64,000 bases of DNA, taken from an uncultured Bacteroidales bacterium (GTDB taxonomy: Bacteria > Bacteroidota > Bacteroidia > Bacteroidales > WCHB1-69). A program made the translations under genes and the position numbers. Where the stretch lies: positions 13,448-77,447 of the forward strand of contig CALECM010000047.1 in NCBI GenBank assembly GCA_937949745.1, given 5' to 3'. Of this stretch, positions 35,161 through 43,186 are shown piece by piece. Each line of letters begins with the position of its first letter. The stretch's first letter is position 1. The notes beneath the pieces are model-generated. The model did not search any database. It was given only the letters and a program-made list of their open reading frames with translations, and was not told where the DNA came from.

Positions 35161-35577
35161 TTATTCTCCGATTATTTTTATAAGAGCTCTCTTTTTTCTT
35201 TTACCGTCGAATTCGAAATAGAAAATTTGTTCCCAGGGTCCGAAATCCAGTTTTCCTCCGGTAACAGCTACCACCACTTCTCTTCCCATCACTGTCCTTT
35301 TTAAATGTGCATCCGCATTATCCTCAAAACCATTATGACGGTATTGGCTATATGGTTTTTCAGGAGCCAGTTTTTCCAGCCACGTTTCGTAATCCTGATG
35401 CAATCCGCTTTCATCGTCGTTAATGAATACGCTTGCCGTAATATGCATGGCGTTCACCAACACTAATCCTTCCCGGATTCCGCTTTCATCAATGGCAGAT
35501 TGTACTTCTCCTGTAATATTGACAAGACCTCTGCGGGTGGGTATAGTAAAAAAGAGTTCCTTCCTATATGATTTCAT
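35161..35577 (-). CDS. yjbQ: YjbQ-family protein (UPF0047)
   Basis: 138 residues, the normal family length. Conserved features are GLVNITGEVQSAI, LVLVNAMHITASVFINDDESGLHQD (with the His and paired Asp/Glu), NADAHLKRTVMGREV and the end LDFGPWEQIFYFEFDG. Members of this family have a weak thiamine-phosphate-synthase activity when tested, but their real role is not established. It follows the nucleoside phosphorylase by 3 bp, so both are expressed together; the pairing gives no clear functional hint. Confidence 0.9.
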   Translation of the reverse strand: MKSYRKELFFTIPTRRGLVNITGEVQSAIDESGIREGLVLVNAMHITASVFINDDESGLHQDYETWLEKLAPEKPYSQYRHNGFEDNADAHLKRTVMGREVVVAVTGGKLDFGPWEQIFYFEFDGKRKKRALIKIIGE

Positions 35578-35580
35578 ACA

Positions 35581-36441
35581 TTATATCCTTTGCAAAACAA
35601 CATCGATCAATTCACCCATGGCTTTTTTATAGTCGGTTGAGAATTCATTTGTAACACGGTTCGCAATTCCAAGGCAACAAGTCAGCGCTTTATGACCTAA
35701 TATTTTACTTAATCCGTAAATAGCGGAACATTCCATCTCTAAATTGACAATACGTTTACCGTTATAACGGAAAGAAGCCAATTGTTCAATATAGTCGGGA
35801 AATGCCAGCGGCGCGCGTAACTCACGACCCTGCGGACCGAAAAATCCGGGTGCGGTGGCCGTAATCCCGTGAACCATGTCATGTCCGATTTTATTCAGTA
35901 GATCAGTGTCGGCGGGAAAAGAATAGGGGTAAGGCAAAGTAGTGTTCCATTGGGCCTGTTCGATAAAAGCGGAAGAGATCAATTCATCCGACATATCGAA
36001 ATGCTTGTAATAACGCAGTACGCCATCAAGCCCTATTGCGTTTTCGGATACGATAAAACTATGTAACGGTATATCCGGCTGGAGAATTCCGCACGTTCCG
36101 ATCCGTACGATCGTCAGGGAGGTATGATCGGCTTTCACTTTACCCGTAGCTAGATCGATATTGGCGAGCGCGTCAAGTTCGTTGATTACAATATCTATAT
36201 TGTCCGCGCCCATTCCAGTCGAAATAACGGATAGTTTCTTATTATGATATAAACCCGTATGGGTAACCAGTTCCCGGTTTTGGACTTTCACCGTTACGGA
36301 ATCGAATTTTTCGGAGATCATATTTACCCTTCCCGGATCACCCACCAATATGATAATATCACCGATTTGTTCCGGCGTAAGGTTCAGATGGTAAATACAT
36401 TGAGGGCTTCCTAACGGAAGTTCCGAGGGTCTAATTATCAT
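35581..36441 (-). CDS. Nucleoside phosphorylase, uridine-phosphorylase-like
   Basis: 286 residues. The PNP/UDP fold is shown by IILVGDPGRV (phosphate-binding GDPxR), VISTGMGADNIDIVINEL, IVRIGTCGILQPDIPLH and the nucleoside-binding VNLEMECSAIYGLSKILG (Glu-Met-Glu). These match the NP-I family, nearest to uridine phosphorylases, which split nucleosides with phosphate. Substrate choice (uridine, or purine nucleosides) cannot be fixed by eye. It starts a two-gene unit with yjbQ and is divergent from prs, the PRPP synthase, which is a plausible nucleotide-metabolism neighbourhood. Confidence 0.87.
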   Translation of the reverse strand: MIIRPSELPLGSPQCIYHLNLTPEQIGDIIILVGDPGRVNMISEKFDSVTVKVQNRELVTHTGLYHNKKLSVISTGMGADNIDIVINELDALANIDLATGKVKADHTSLTIVRIGTCGILQPDIPLHSFIVSENAIGLDGVLRYYKHFDMSDELISSAFIEQAQWNTTLPYPYSFPADTDLLNKIGHDMVHGITATAPGFFGPQGRELRAPLAFPDYIEQLASFRYNGKRIVNLEMECSAIYGLSKILGHKALTCCLGIANRVTNEFSTDYKKAMGELIDVVLQRI

Positions 36442-36473
36442 ACCTATATACTGATATTACGGATATCAATCCG

Positions 36474-36481
36474 CAAATATA
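36474..36481 (-). promoter_or_regulatory. -7 box candidate (TATATTTG) for the nucleoside phosphorylase
   Basis: Minus-strand TATATTTG, 32 bp before the start codon at 36441; divergent from the prs promoter. Confidence 0.45.
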
Positions 36482-36508
36482 ATAAAAATTATTTTTATTA
36501 AAAGAATA

Positions 36509-36540
36509 TTTGAAACGTTTTAAAAAATAATATAACTTTG
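36509..36540 (+). promoter_or_regulatory. Full Bacteroidetes promoter for prs (-33 TTTG, -7 TAACTTTG)
   Basis: TTTG at 36509-36512, a 20 bp spacer, then TAACTTTG at 36533-36540: both elements at the consensus distance. The leader to the prs ATG would be about 40 nt. Confidence 0.75.
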
Positions 36541-36584
36541 CATTGTGTCATAGGAAAGTATAACTAATTTAATTTAAACAATTT

Positions 36585-37520
36585 ATGGATTCAAACATTG
36601 CTCTCGTCACTGGTCGCGCCAATCCGGAATTAGCTCAACGTATCTCCCAGCAATTGAATATCCCGTTGTCGGAAGTCGATATCAAACAATTCAAAGACGG
36701 AGAGATCCAGGTATATTATAATGAAACTATCCGTGGTAAATCCGTATTTATCATCCAACCTACTTTTTCGCCGTCGGATAATATCATGGAATTGCTCCTT
36801 CTGATCGATGCGGCGAAAAGAGCTTCCGCGGCTTCTATCATTGCCGTGAATCCATATTTCGGTTATGCCCGCCAGGACAGGAAAGATAAACCCCGTACCT
36901 CGATCGGGGCGAAACTAATGGCTAATTTGTACACAACCGCCGGAATCAACAGGCTGATCACCATGGATCTTCACCAGGATCAGATCCAGGGTTTCTTCGA
37001 GATCCCGGTTGACCATCTTTACTCGTCGGCCCTTTTTATACCTTATATAAATGAATTGAAAATTGAGGATTTGTGCATTGTTTCCCCGGATACCGGAGGA
37101 ACAAAACGCGCTTCTTCTTATGCCAAATTCCTTAATTGCGAACTGGCAATCGGATACAAACAACGGGTAAAAGCCAATGAAGTATCCGAACTGCAGATTA
37201 TAGGCGACGTAAAAAATAAGAATGTCATTATCGTGGATGATATTATCGATACGGGAGGTACCATCTGCAAAGCCGCTAAAATCGTGATGGATTCCGGGGC
37301 TAAAAGTGTATTCGCCATGTGCCCCCATCCGCTATTGTCCGGTAATGGCATGGAGAATATAGAGAATTCCGTGATCGAAAAATTGATCACTACCGATACG
37401 ATTCCTTTGAAGAGAGCCTCCGACAAAATAGAAGTTCTGTCGATTGCCGGTTTACTATCCCAGGTAATCATGAGTGTGATGAATCACACTTCTATCTCTT
37501 CCCATTACGAACCTTTTTAA
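36585..37520 (+). CDS. prs: Ribose-phosphate pyrophosphokinase (PRPP synthase)
   Basis: 311 residues. Family markers are ALVTGRANPELAQ, the flexible-loop and ATP region YFGYARQDRKDKPRTSIGAK, VSPDTGGTKRASSYAKFL and the PRPP loop VIIVDDIIDTGGTICKAA. It makes PRPP from ribose-5-phosphate and ATP for nucleotide, His and NAD synthesis. Compared with many homologues the N-terminus is slightly short but complete. It has a textbook promoter and is followed 17 bp later by thiL. Confidence 0.96.
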   Translation: MDSNIALVTGRANPELAQRISQQLNIPLSEVDIKQFKDGEIQVYYNETIRGKSVFIIQPTFSPSDNIMELLLLIDAAKRASAASIIAVNPYFGYARQDRKDKPRTSIGAKLMANLYTTAGINRLITMDLHQDQIQGFFEIPVDHLYSSALFIPYINELKIEDLCIVSPDTGGTKRASSYAKFLNCELAIGYKQRVKANEVSELQIIGDVKNKNVIIVDDIIDTGGTICKAAKIVMDSGAKSVFAMCPHPLLSGNGMENIENSVIEKLITTDTIPLKRASDKIEVLSIAGLLSQVIMSVMNHTSISSHYEPF

Positions 37521-37537
37521 TAAATTAAACCTGATCA

Positions 37538-38575
37538 ATGTCTGAAAATACCGGCCGGCAGGAAGTCGCGCAACTTGGAAAATACGGATTGATTGAAAAT
37601 CTATCCGGGAAATTTAAAATGGAGAACCCGTCATCCGTATCCGGTATAGGAGAAGATGCTTCCGTGATTAAAAGCCATGAGGGTTATATACTGGCTTCCT
37701 CTAAGATCTTCCTGGAAAATATCCATTTTGACCTGACTTATTTTCCATTGAAACATCTGGGCTATAAATGTGTGGCTGTGGGACTTTCGGATATATTGGG
37801 AATGAACGGAATTCCGCAACAAATAAGGTGTAACATTGCCATATCCAATCGTTTTTCCGTGGAGGCCATGAAGGAACTTATGGAAGGTATGCGACTTTGT
37901 TGCAGCCATTATAAAATTGATCTTCTGGGATTGGATATTACATCTTCACGATCAGGGATGGTTATCTCCATTGAAACGATCGGAAATGTGGATGAAGAAC
38001 ATCTCGTTTCCCGTAACCGGGCTCAGGATAAAGAGTTGATCTGTGTATCGGGAGATTTGGGAGGTGCTTATACCGGACTGATATTACTGGAAAGGGAAAA
38101 AAAGGTTTTTGAGGTCAATCCGGATATGAAACCCAATTTTGCCGGATATGATTATTTATTGGAAAGGCAATTGAAACCGGAGCCCAGGCTGGATATTATC
38201 CGGGACTTACGGGAAAACGATATCATTCCGACTTCTATGATTAATGTTTCGGAAGGTTTGGCTACCGCGCTAATTCAATTATGCCGGGCTTCCCATAGAG
38301 GGTGCACTGTTTATGAAGATAAATTACCCATTGATATATTGACTTTCAATACTTTAAAAGAATTGAAAATTGTGGGCACCACAGTAGCACTGAATGGCGG
38401 GGAAGATTATGAAATTTTATTTACCATCAAACAGGATGATTACGAAAAGATTCAAAAAGTAAAAGATATTTCCGTCATCGGTTATATCGATGAAGAATCG
38501 GCAGGTATGAACCTGATTACCAATGATGAAAAATTACTCCCGCTAAGGGCGCAGGGTTTCGGGGAAACAGATTAA
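37538..38575 (+). CDS. thiL: Thiamine-monophosphate kinase
   Basis: 345 residues of the PurM/AIR-synthase-like ATP-binding family. The N-terminus has GIGEDASVIK (the GDDAA-type metal motif is altered to GEDAS), then VGLSDILGMNGIPQQ, a middle ILCVSGDLGGAYTGL-like segment and a C-terminal NGGEDYEILFTI, all as in ThiL. It phosphorylates thiamine monophosphate to the active diphosphate. The position right after prs suggests co-transcription. The altered first motif lowers certainty slightly; other AIRS-related kinases are the alternative. It is convergent with prfB. Confidence 0.85.
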   Translation: MSENTGRQEVAQLGKYGLIENLSGKFKMENPSSVSGIGEDASVIKSHEGYILASSKIFLENIHFDLTYFPLKHLGYKCVAVGLSDILGMNGIPQQIRCNIAISNRFSVEAMKELMEGMRLCCSHYKIDLLGLDITSSRSGMVISIETIGNVDEEHLVSRNRAQDKELICVSGDLGGAYTGLILLEREKKVFEVNPDMKPNFAGYDYLLERQLKPEPRLDIIRDLRENDIIPTSMINVSEGLATALIQLCRASHRGCTVYEDKLPIDILTFNTLKELKIVGTTVALNGGEDYEILFTIKQDDYEKIQKVKDISVIGYIDEESAGMNLITNDEKLLPLRAQGFGETD

Positions 38576-38581
38576 TAAGCT

Positions 38582-39662
38582 CTAATGCGACATGAGATAA
38601 GCTTTGATAAAGCCGTCCAGGTCGCCGTCCATTACCGCATTCACATTCGAAGTTTCGTACTGGGTTCTCAGGTCCTTTACCAATTTGTAAGGGTGCATGA
38701 CGTAACTCCGGATTTGAGATCCCCATTCAATTCTTTTTTTGGTACTTTCGATCTCGGAGATCTTCTCCCGTTTTTTTTCCAGTTCGATCTGGTATAATTG
38801 CGATTTCAGCATTTGCATGGCTTTTTCCCGGTTTTGCAACTGGGAACGTGTCTCCTGGCATTCCACCACAATTCCCGAAGGGGCGTGATGTAGCCTAACG
38901 GCAGTTTCCACTTTATTTACATTCTGGCCTCCCGGTCCGCTCGACCGGTAAGTATCCCAGGTAATGTCGGCCGGGTTGACCACAATCTCGATATCGTCGT
39001 TGATGATCGGGTAAGCGTATACCGATGCGAAAGAAGTATGACGCCGGTTGGCGGAATCAAAAGGAGATAACCGTACCAACCGGTGTACACCGTTTTCACT
39101 TTTCAGATAACCATAGCCGTAGGGTCCGTCCAACTCGATGGTAGCGGATTTGATTCCCGCCACATCGCCTTCCTGCCGGTCAAGAATCTTGATGTTAAAT
39201 TTATTCCTTTCACCCCAACGGATATACATCCGGAGCAACATCTCAGCCCAGTCGCAACTTTCCGTACCACCTGCTCCCGAATTGATCGTAAGCACAACCC
39301 CGAGCCGGTCTTCTTCTCCTTTCATCATATTCCTGAATTCCAGTTTCTCCAGAAGACGGACGGTGGTATTATATAAATTGTCAACTTCTTCTTCAGTAGC
39401 TTCGCCGGCGTTAAAAAAATCGAATATGACGGTAAGGTCGTCGTATTGCGCCGCCACCTTATTATATTCTTCCACCCATGATTTGATGAAACTGACCTCT
39501 TTCAGTAATTTTTCCGCCGCTTTGGGATCATCCCAAAAGCCATCCTGATGCGAAATATCTTCCCTGGTCCGGATTTCTTCTATTTTAGCATCGATGTCAA
39601 AGAAACCTCCTCAGCTCACCAAGCCTTTTATGAATATCTTTTAGTTGTTCCTGATTAACCAT
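38582..39662 (-). CDS. prfB: Peptide chain release factor 2, with programmed +1 frameshift
   Basis: Translation starts at the ATG at 39662. After 21 codons the reading frame meets TGA at 39599-39597; skipping one base there continues into the main frame to 38582, giving 359 residues, the normal RF2 length. The joined sequence runs RRFL then DIDAKIEEIRTREDIS without a break in family similarity. RF2 markers are the SPF codon-recognition tripeptide in RLSPFDSANRR and GGQ in SGPGGQNVNKVET. RF2 ends translation at UAA and UGA and controls its own synthesis through the UGA. Downstream of it on the opposite strand is thiL (convergent); upstream, 8 bp away, is the DUF1295 gene. Confidence 0.96.
39596..39611 (-). 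other. RF2 autoregulatory +1 frameshift site
   Basis: Reads AGG AGG TTT CTT TGA C on the minus strand: a Shine-Dalgarno-like AGGAGG, the slippery CTT and the in-frame TGA followed by C, the same elements as in the E. coli prfB site (AGGGGG TAT CTT TGA C). Confidence 0.93.
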
Positions 39663-39670
39663 GATAGAGT

Positions 39671-40540
39671 TTATTTTCTGAATTTAGGAAGTAACGCATT
39701 GGTTATTTTTACATATTCCGCATATTCGGGTTTATTGGCTAATTGTCTTTGTTCCATTAGCGGAATACTGATGAAGACAAATAAAAGATTGTTTACCAAA
39801 GGTCCGAAGAATGTCCACCAATACTGAGGAGCTACGGAAATGGTTAAAAGATATACACCCCACCATAAAAGTATTTCTCCCAGGTAATTGGGATGGCGGG
39901 AATATTTCCATAAACCGCTGGTACAAATTTTCGCCTTTCTTTCTTTCCTGAAACGGTGCATCTGATTATCGGTGATCAGTTGCAAAACAGTAGCCGTAAT
40001 GCAAATAAGAAAAGCGATATAGGTAAAAATATTAGCTGTGGTTTCTAACCTTAGCAAATAAAAAGCAGGTACCATGGCCGCGAATACAATGATGGTTGGC
40101 ATGTAATGGATACCCATGAAATTGACCAACTGCCAACGTCCCGGATTTTCTTCCCTTTTCTGAATATACCGCCAGTCCTGATGAAGCAGATTGGGAAAAG
40201 TATACATCCAGTTGCCGGTCAACCGGATAGCCCATGCCCAGATGGCGATCAGGAGCAGAATGGAAGGCACACTGAATACTCCGTAGTAAAAAGCCAGAAA
40301 TGTTAGCATCACGGGCGGAGCCACGCTCCAATACGGGTCGTATACGGAGGAATTGCTGAAAATAACGCTGAACAGGTAAACAATAACGGTGGCTACGGTA
40401 TCGGCGAGTAAAAGGTAGAGGATGTCATTGCCGTTTTTGTTAAAAGAAAAAACAAGTAATCCTGCCAGAATTGCCAGAATATAAGCAACTAAAATCACGA
40501 ACATAGATGCAGTCCGTGAACCTTTAATTTTGTTCATCAT
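39671..40540 (-). CDS. DUF1295-family membrane protein (steroid reductase/methyltransferase-like)
   Basis: 289 residues with seven or so membrane segments. The C-terminal half has the DUF1295 pattern: DNQMHRFRKER, CTSGLWKYSRHPNYLGEILLWWGVYL, then GPLVNNLLFVFISIPLMEQR and YAEYVKITNALLPK. The SRHPNYLGE motif is shared with isoprenylcysteine methyltransferases and steroid 5-alpha-reductases, where it binds the cofactor. Substrate is unknown. It overlaps the end of recX by 17 bp and is followed by prfB after 8 bp, so the three probably share a transcript. Confidence 0.88.
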   Translation of the reverse strand: MMNKIKGSRTASMFVILVAYILAILAGLLVFSFNKNGNDILYLLLADTVATVIVYLFSVIFSNSSVYDPYWSVAPPVMLTFLAFYYGVFSVPSILLLIAIWAWAIRLTGNWMYTFPNLLHQDWRYIQKREENPGRWQLVNFMGIHYMPTIIVFAAMVPAFYLLRLETTANIFTYIAFLICITATVLQLITDNQMHRFRKERKAKICTSGLWKYSRHPNYLGEILLWWGVYLLTISVAPQYWWTFFGPLVNNLLFVFISIPLMEQRQLANKPEYAEYVKITNALLPKFRK

Positions 40541-40988
40541 CGTGTAATTGTTTTAATTGGTTAATAATCATTTCATTTTCGAATCCTTTTCCTTTCAGGT
40601 AACGGTAAAGTTTCGGTTTTGTATTTTGGTTATATGGATTTATTTTACACCATTGGCGGATATTTTCATCCAGTATTACCCGGTATTCTTCTTCCGGGAT
40701 GGCATGGAGATATTTAGAAATAATTGCTGAATCTATTTTCTTTAATGAAAGATGATATCCGATCTTTATTTTTCCCCATTTTTTCAAATTCAGTTTACTA
40801 CGGATATAATTTTCAGTAAATCTTTCGTCGTTGATAAAACGGTCGCTGATAAGCCGGTCGATAATATCGTCAATGTCAACATTGCCTAAACCATAGGATC
40901 TTAATTTTTCGCGCGTTTCCCCTTCGCATCTTTCCTGGTAGCTGCAATACTTTTCTATTTTAACGAGAATATCTTCAGGTACAGGCAT
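40524..40988 (-). CDS. recX: RecX-type regulator of RecA
   Basis: 154 residues, typical for RecX. Three-helix repeats are visible: YCSYQERCEGETREKLRSYGL, IIDRLISDRFINDERFTENYIRSKLNLKKWGKIKIGYHLSLKKI (with the conserved DERFxxxYIRxK/KxxWGxxKI) and a C-terminal LYRYLKGKGFENEMIINQL. RecX binds in the groove of RecA filaments and limits recombination. It lies 16 bp after rng and overlaps the DUF1295 gene by 17 bp. recA itself is not in the window. Confidence 0.9.
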   Translation of the reverse strand: MPVPEDILVKIEKYCSYQERCEGETREKLRSYGLGNVDIDDIIDRLISDRFINDERFTENYIRSKLNLKKWGKIKIGYHLSLKKIDSAIISKYLHAIPEEEYRVILDENIRQWCKINPYNQNTKPKLYRYLKGKGFENEMIINQLKQLHDDEQN

Positions 40989-41004
40989 ATTTCAGAAATA
41001 GTTA

Positions 41005-42585
41005 TTATATATGTTGGGGTTCTCCCCATAATACAATCTCTTCATTTTCTTTATTCAGGAATTTATATTCCATGATGTGATAATCCTGATTGGCGATAAG
41101 CTTGATCCAGGTATGGTATTTCAGGAACCATTTGAACCGTATCGAAAAAATACCTTTTGTAAGAAAAGCATAGAGGTAACTATGGACTACAATGGTAATT
41201 TTTGATTCGTGCTGCTTATTCACCAGGAAATCAATGGTATTGTCAAGTTCCTCCACAATGAGTATACTCGCCTTGATTTTTCCTGTTCCCTGGCAGGAAG
41301 GGCACATCTCGGATGTTTCGATAATGGTGGCCTGTCTTACCCGCTGACGGGTTACCTGGATGATTCCGAATTTATTCATAGGCAAAACCGTATGCTTGGC
41401 TTTGTCGACCTCCATAAATTCTTTGAATTTCTTATATAATGTAGCCCGGTTTGCGGTTTTATTCATGTCGATAAAATCGATGGTAATAATACCTCCCATG
41501 TCCCTCAACCTTAACTGACGAGCAATTTCCGCTGCTGCGATAAGATTTACTTCCAGGGCATTTTCTTCCTGGGATTGGGTCGATTTTACACGGTTTCCGC
41601 TATTGACATCGATAACGTGCATCGCTTCCGTGTGCTCGATAATAAGATAAACTCCGTTCTTAACGGTCACAATTTTGCCGAAAGAACCTTTGATCTGTTT
41701 GGCAACATTGAAATGTTCGAAAATAGGAGTCTTATCCTTGTAGAAATTGAGGATCTTGGTTTTTTCGAAAGATATGGATTTAAGGTAAACCTTAAGTTCA
41801 TTGTAAAGTACCGCATCATCCACGTAAATGGCGTTGAAAGAATCCGTTAAAAGATCCCGGATAAGAGCGGAAGTTTTATCGAGGTCGGCCGCGATCTTAC
41901 TGGGTATGGTTGCACTATGGAGTTTTTTGACGGCGTTTTTCCAACGCTCGGCCAATTGTTCCAGATCGTTCGATATATCTTCGATTTTTTTATTTTCAGC
42001 GACAGTACGCACGATGACCCCGAATTTCTTAGGTTTAATGCCCTGTACCAGTTTCTTGAGCCGTTTACGCTCTTCGCCGCTTTTGATTTTCTGGGAAATG
42101 GAAACTTTATCCATAAAAGGTACCAATACCAGATAACGTCCCGCTAACGAAATTTCCGTAGTGATACGGGGGCCTTTGGTGGAGATAGGTTCTTTGGCAA
42201 TCTGGACAAGGATGGGTTGCCCGGAAGAGAGAATGTTCCCGATTTTTCCTGATTTTTCAATTTCGGGTTCGGTCGGGAAGTTGGCAATACTTTGTTTTTT
42301 AGTCTCGATAGCCTGTTTGACGAAATTATTAAGGGTGCGGACGTGGGGACCAAGATCCAGATAATGTAAAAAGGCATCTTTCTCACTTCCGATATCGACG
42401 AAAGCAGCATTAAGTCCCGGGACAATTTTTTTTACTTTTCCCAGATAGATATCCCCTACAGAAAACTGGTCTGAAGATTTCTCACGGTGAATCTCCACTA
42501 ATCTTTTATCTTCCAGAAGGGCGATTTGAACTTCGTTAGGATGGGAAGTAATAATTAATTCTTTGGTTATGTCAGTCTCGCTCAT
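41005..42585 (-). CDS. rng: Ribonuclease G/E family endoribonuclease
   Basis: 526 residues. The S1 RNA-binding domain (about 35-125) has VGDIYLGKVKKIVPGLNAAFVDIGSEKDAFLH. The RNase-H-like core contains RDMGGIITIDFIDM with the catalytic Asp, followed by the zinc-link motif CPSCQGTGK that joins dimers, and a small C-terminal domain. It lacks the long unstructured scaffold tail of RNase E, so it is RNase-G-like. It matures rRNA and tRNA ends and degrades mRNA. The order HU - small basic protein - rng is common in Bacteroidetes. A 20 bp inverted repeat just upstream may uncouple it from HU. Confidence 0.95.
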   Translation of the reverse strand: MSETDITKELIITSHPNEVQIALLEDKRLVEIHREKSSDQFSVGDIYLGKVKKIVPGLNAAFVDIGSEKDAFLHYLDLGPHVRTLNNFVKQAIETKKQSIANFPTEPEIEKSGKIGNILSSGQPILVQIAKEPISTKGPRITTEISLAGRYLVLVPFMDKVSISQKIKSGEERKRLKKLVQGIKPKKFGVIVRTVAENKKIEDISNDLEQLAERWKNAVKKLHSATIPSKIAADLDKTSALIRDLLTDSFNAIYVDDAVLYNELKVYLKSISFEKTKILNFYKDKTPIFEHFNVAKQIKGSFGKIVTVKNGVYLIIEHTEAMHVIDVNSGNRVKSTQSQEENALEVNLIAAAEIARQLRLRDMGGIITIDFIDMNKTANRATLYKKFKEFMEVDKAKHTVLPMNKFGIIQVTRQRVRQATIIETSEMCPSCQGTGKIKASILIVEELDNTIDFLVNKQHESKITIVVHSYLYAFLTKGIFSIRFKWFLKYHTWIKLIANQDYHIMEYKFLNKENEEIVLWGEPQHI

Positions 42586-42607
42586 GTTTTACTGTCTTGG
42601 TCTGTAA

Positions 42608-42656
42608 ATGAAAAACTAAATAATACGAATATAGGATCGTACTATTTAGTTTTCAT
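42608..42656 (-). terminator. Long intercistronic hairpin between the small ribosomal-type gene and rng
   Basis: Arms 42608-42628 and 42637-42656 are near-perfect inverted repeats of about 20 bp (ATGAAAAACTAAATA.. against its complement, one extra A and one mismatch) with an 8-nt loop. On the minus strand the 3' arm contains TTTAGTTTTT. It could end HU transcripts with partial read-through into rng or be an RNase processing site. Confidence 0.6.
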
Positions 42657-42680
42657 GGTTAAGAATAGGGTGAAGAAAAA

Positions 42681-42770
42681 TTATTTCTTCTTATGCCTGT
42701 TCTTTCTTAGGCGTTTTTTACGCTTATGTGTAGACATCTTATGTCTTTTTCTTTTTTTCCCGCTTGGCAT
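42681..42770 (-). CDS. 29-residue very basic protein, bS22/mS38 (AURKAIP1/COX24) type
   Basis: A short frame from the ATG at 42770 gives MPSGKKRKRHKMSTHKRKK, then RLRKNRHKKK and a stop at 42681. More than half of the residues are Lys, Arg or His. This matches the tiny AURKAIP1/COX24-domain proteins that are annotated across Bacteroidetes and that correspond to mitochondrial mS38 and mycobacterial bS22, small-subunit ribosomal proteins lying near the decoding site. It sits between HU (20 bp upstream) and rng in the same direction, the conserved position. Being so short it is easily missed by gene finders. Membership is by recognition of the sequence; ribosomal function in this phylum is inferred. 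Confidence 0.85.
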   Translation of the reverse strand: MPSGKKRKRHKMSTHKRKKRLRKNRHKKK

Positions 42771-42790
42771 GATATTGAAAATTAAGATTA

Positions 42791-43072
42791 TTATTTGATT
42801 TTTTTAACTTGATTTACAAAAGTTTTACAAGGCTTGAAAGCAGGAATTTTATGAGCCGGAATCACGATAGTAGTTTTTTGTGAGATATTTCTGGCAGTTT
42901 TCTCAGCTCTGTCTTTTACGATAAAGCTGCCGAAACTTCTTAGGTATACATTCTCATTTCTGGCCAATGATCCTTTAACGGTAGTCATAAAAGCCTCTAC
43001 GACAGTTTGTACAGCATTTTTATCAAAACCAGTTTTGTTGGAAATTTCATTCACGATTTCAGCTTTTGTCAT
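42791..43072 (-). CDS. HU/IHF-family DNA-binding protein
   Basis: 93 residues. The N-terminal helices MTKAEIVNEISNKTGFDKNAVQTVVEAF and the strand LRSFGSFIVKDRAEKTARN, followed by a beta-arm ending in IPAHKIPAFKPCKTF, are the HU signature, including the conserved arm Pro in VIPAHK. It bends DNA as a dimer and organises the nucleoid. The transcript carries a GC-rich hairpin in its leader and continues into the small ribosomal-type gene 20 bp later. The position next to rng is normal for Bacteroidetes. Confidence 0.95.
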   Translation of the reverse strand: MTKAEIVNEISNKTGFDKNAVQTVVEAFMTTVKGSLARNENVYLRSFGSFIVKDRAEKTARNISQKTTIVIPAHKIPAFKPCKTFVNQVKKIK

Positions 43073-43112
43073 AATTCAAAATTTTAAGGTTAAACTTTTT
43101 TGGGCCCCTTTA

Positions 43113-43130
43113 TTTTGGGGTTTCCCAAAA
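43113..43130 (-). promoter_or_regulatory. Hairpin in the HU leader
   Basis: On the minus strand TTTTGGG AAAC CCCAAAA forms a 7-bp stem with a 4-nt loop near the 5' end of the expected transcript, followed by GGGGCCC at 43102-43108. It is GC-rich compared with the surrounding intergenic DNA. Confidence 0.45.
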
Positions 43131-43138
43131 TTGGAGTG

Positions 43139-43146
43139 CAAAAATA
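43139..43146 (-). promoter_or_regulatory. -7 box candidate (TATTTTTG) for the HU unit
   Basis: Minus-strand TATTTTTG, 66 bp before the HU start, so the leader of about 60 nt includes the 43113-43130 hairpin. Confidence 0.5.
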
Positions 43147-43186
43147 CACTTTATTTTATTATAAATCTACATTTTACAATTTTTTT

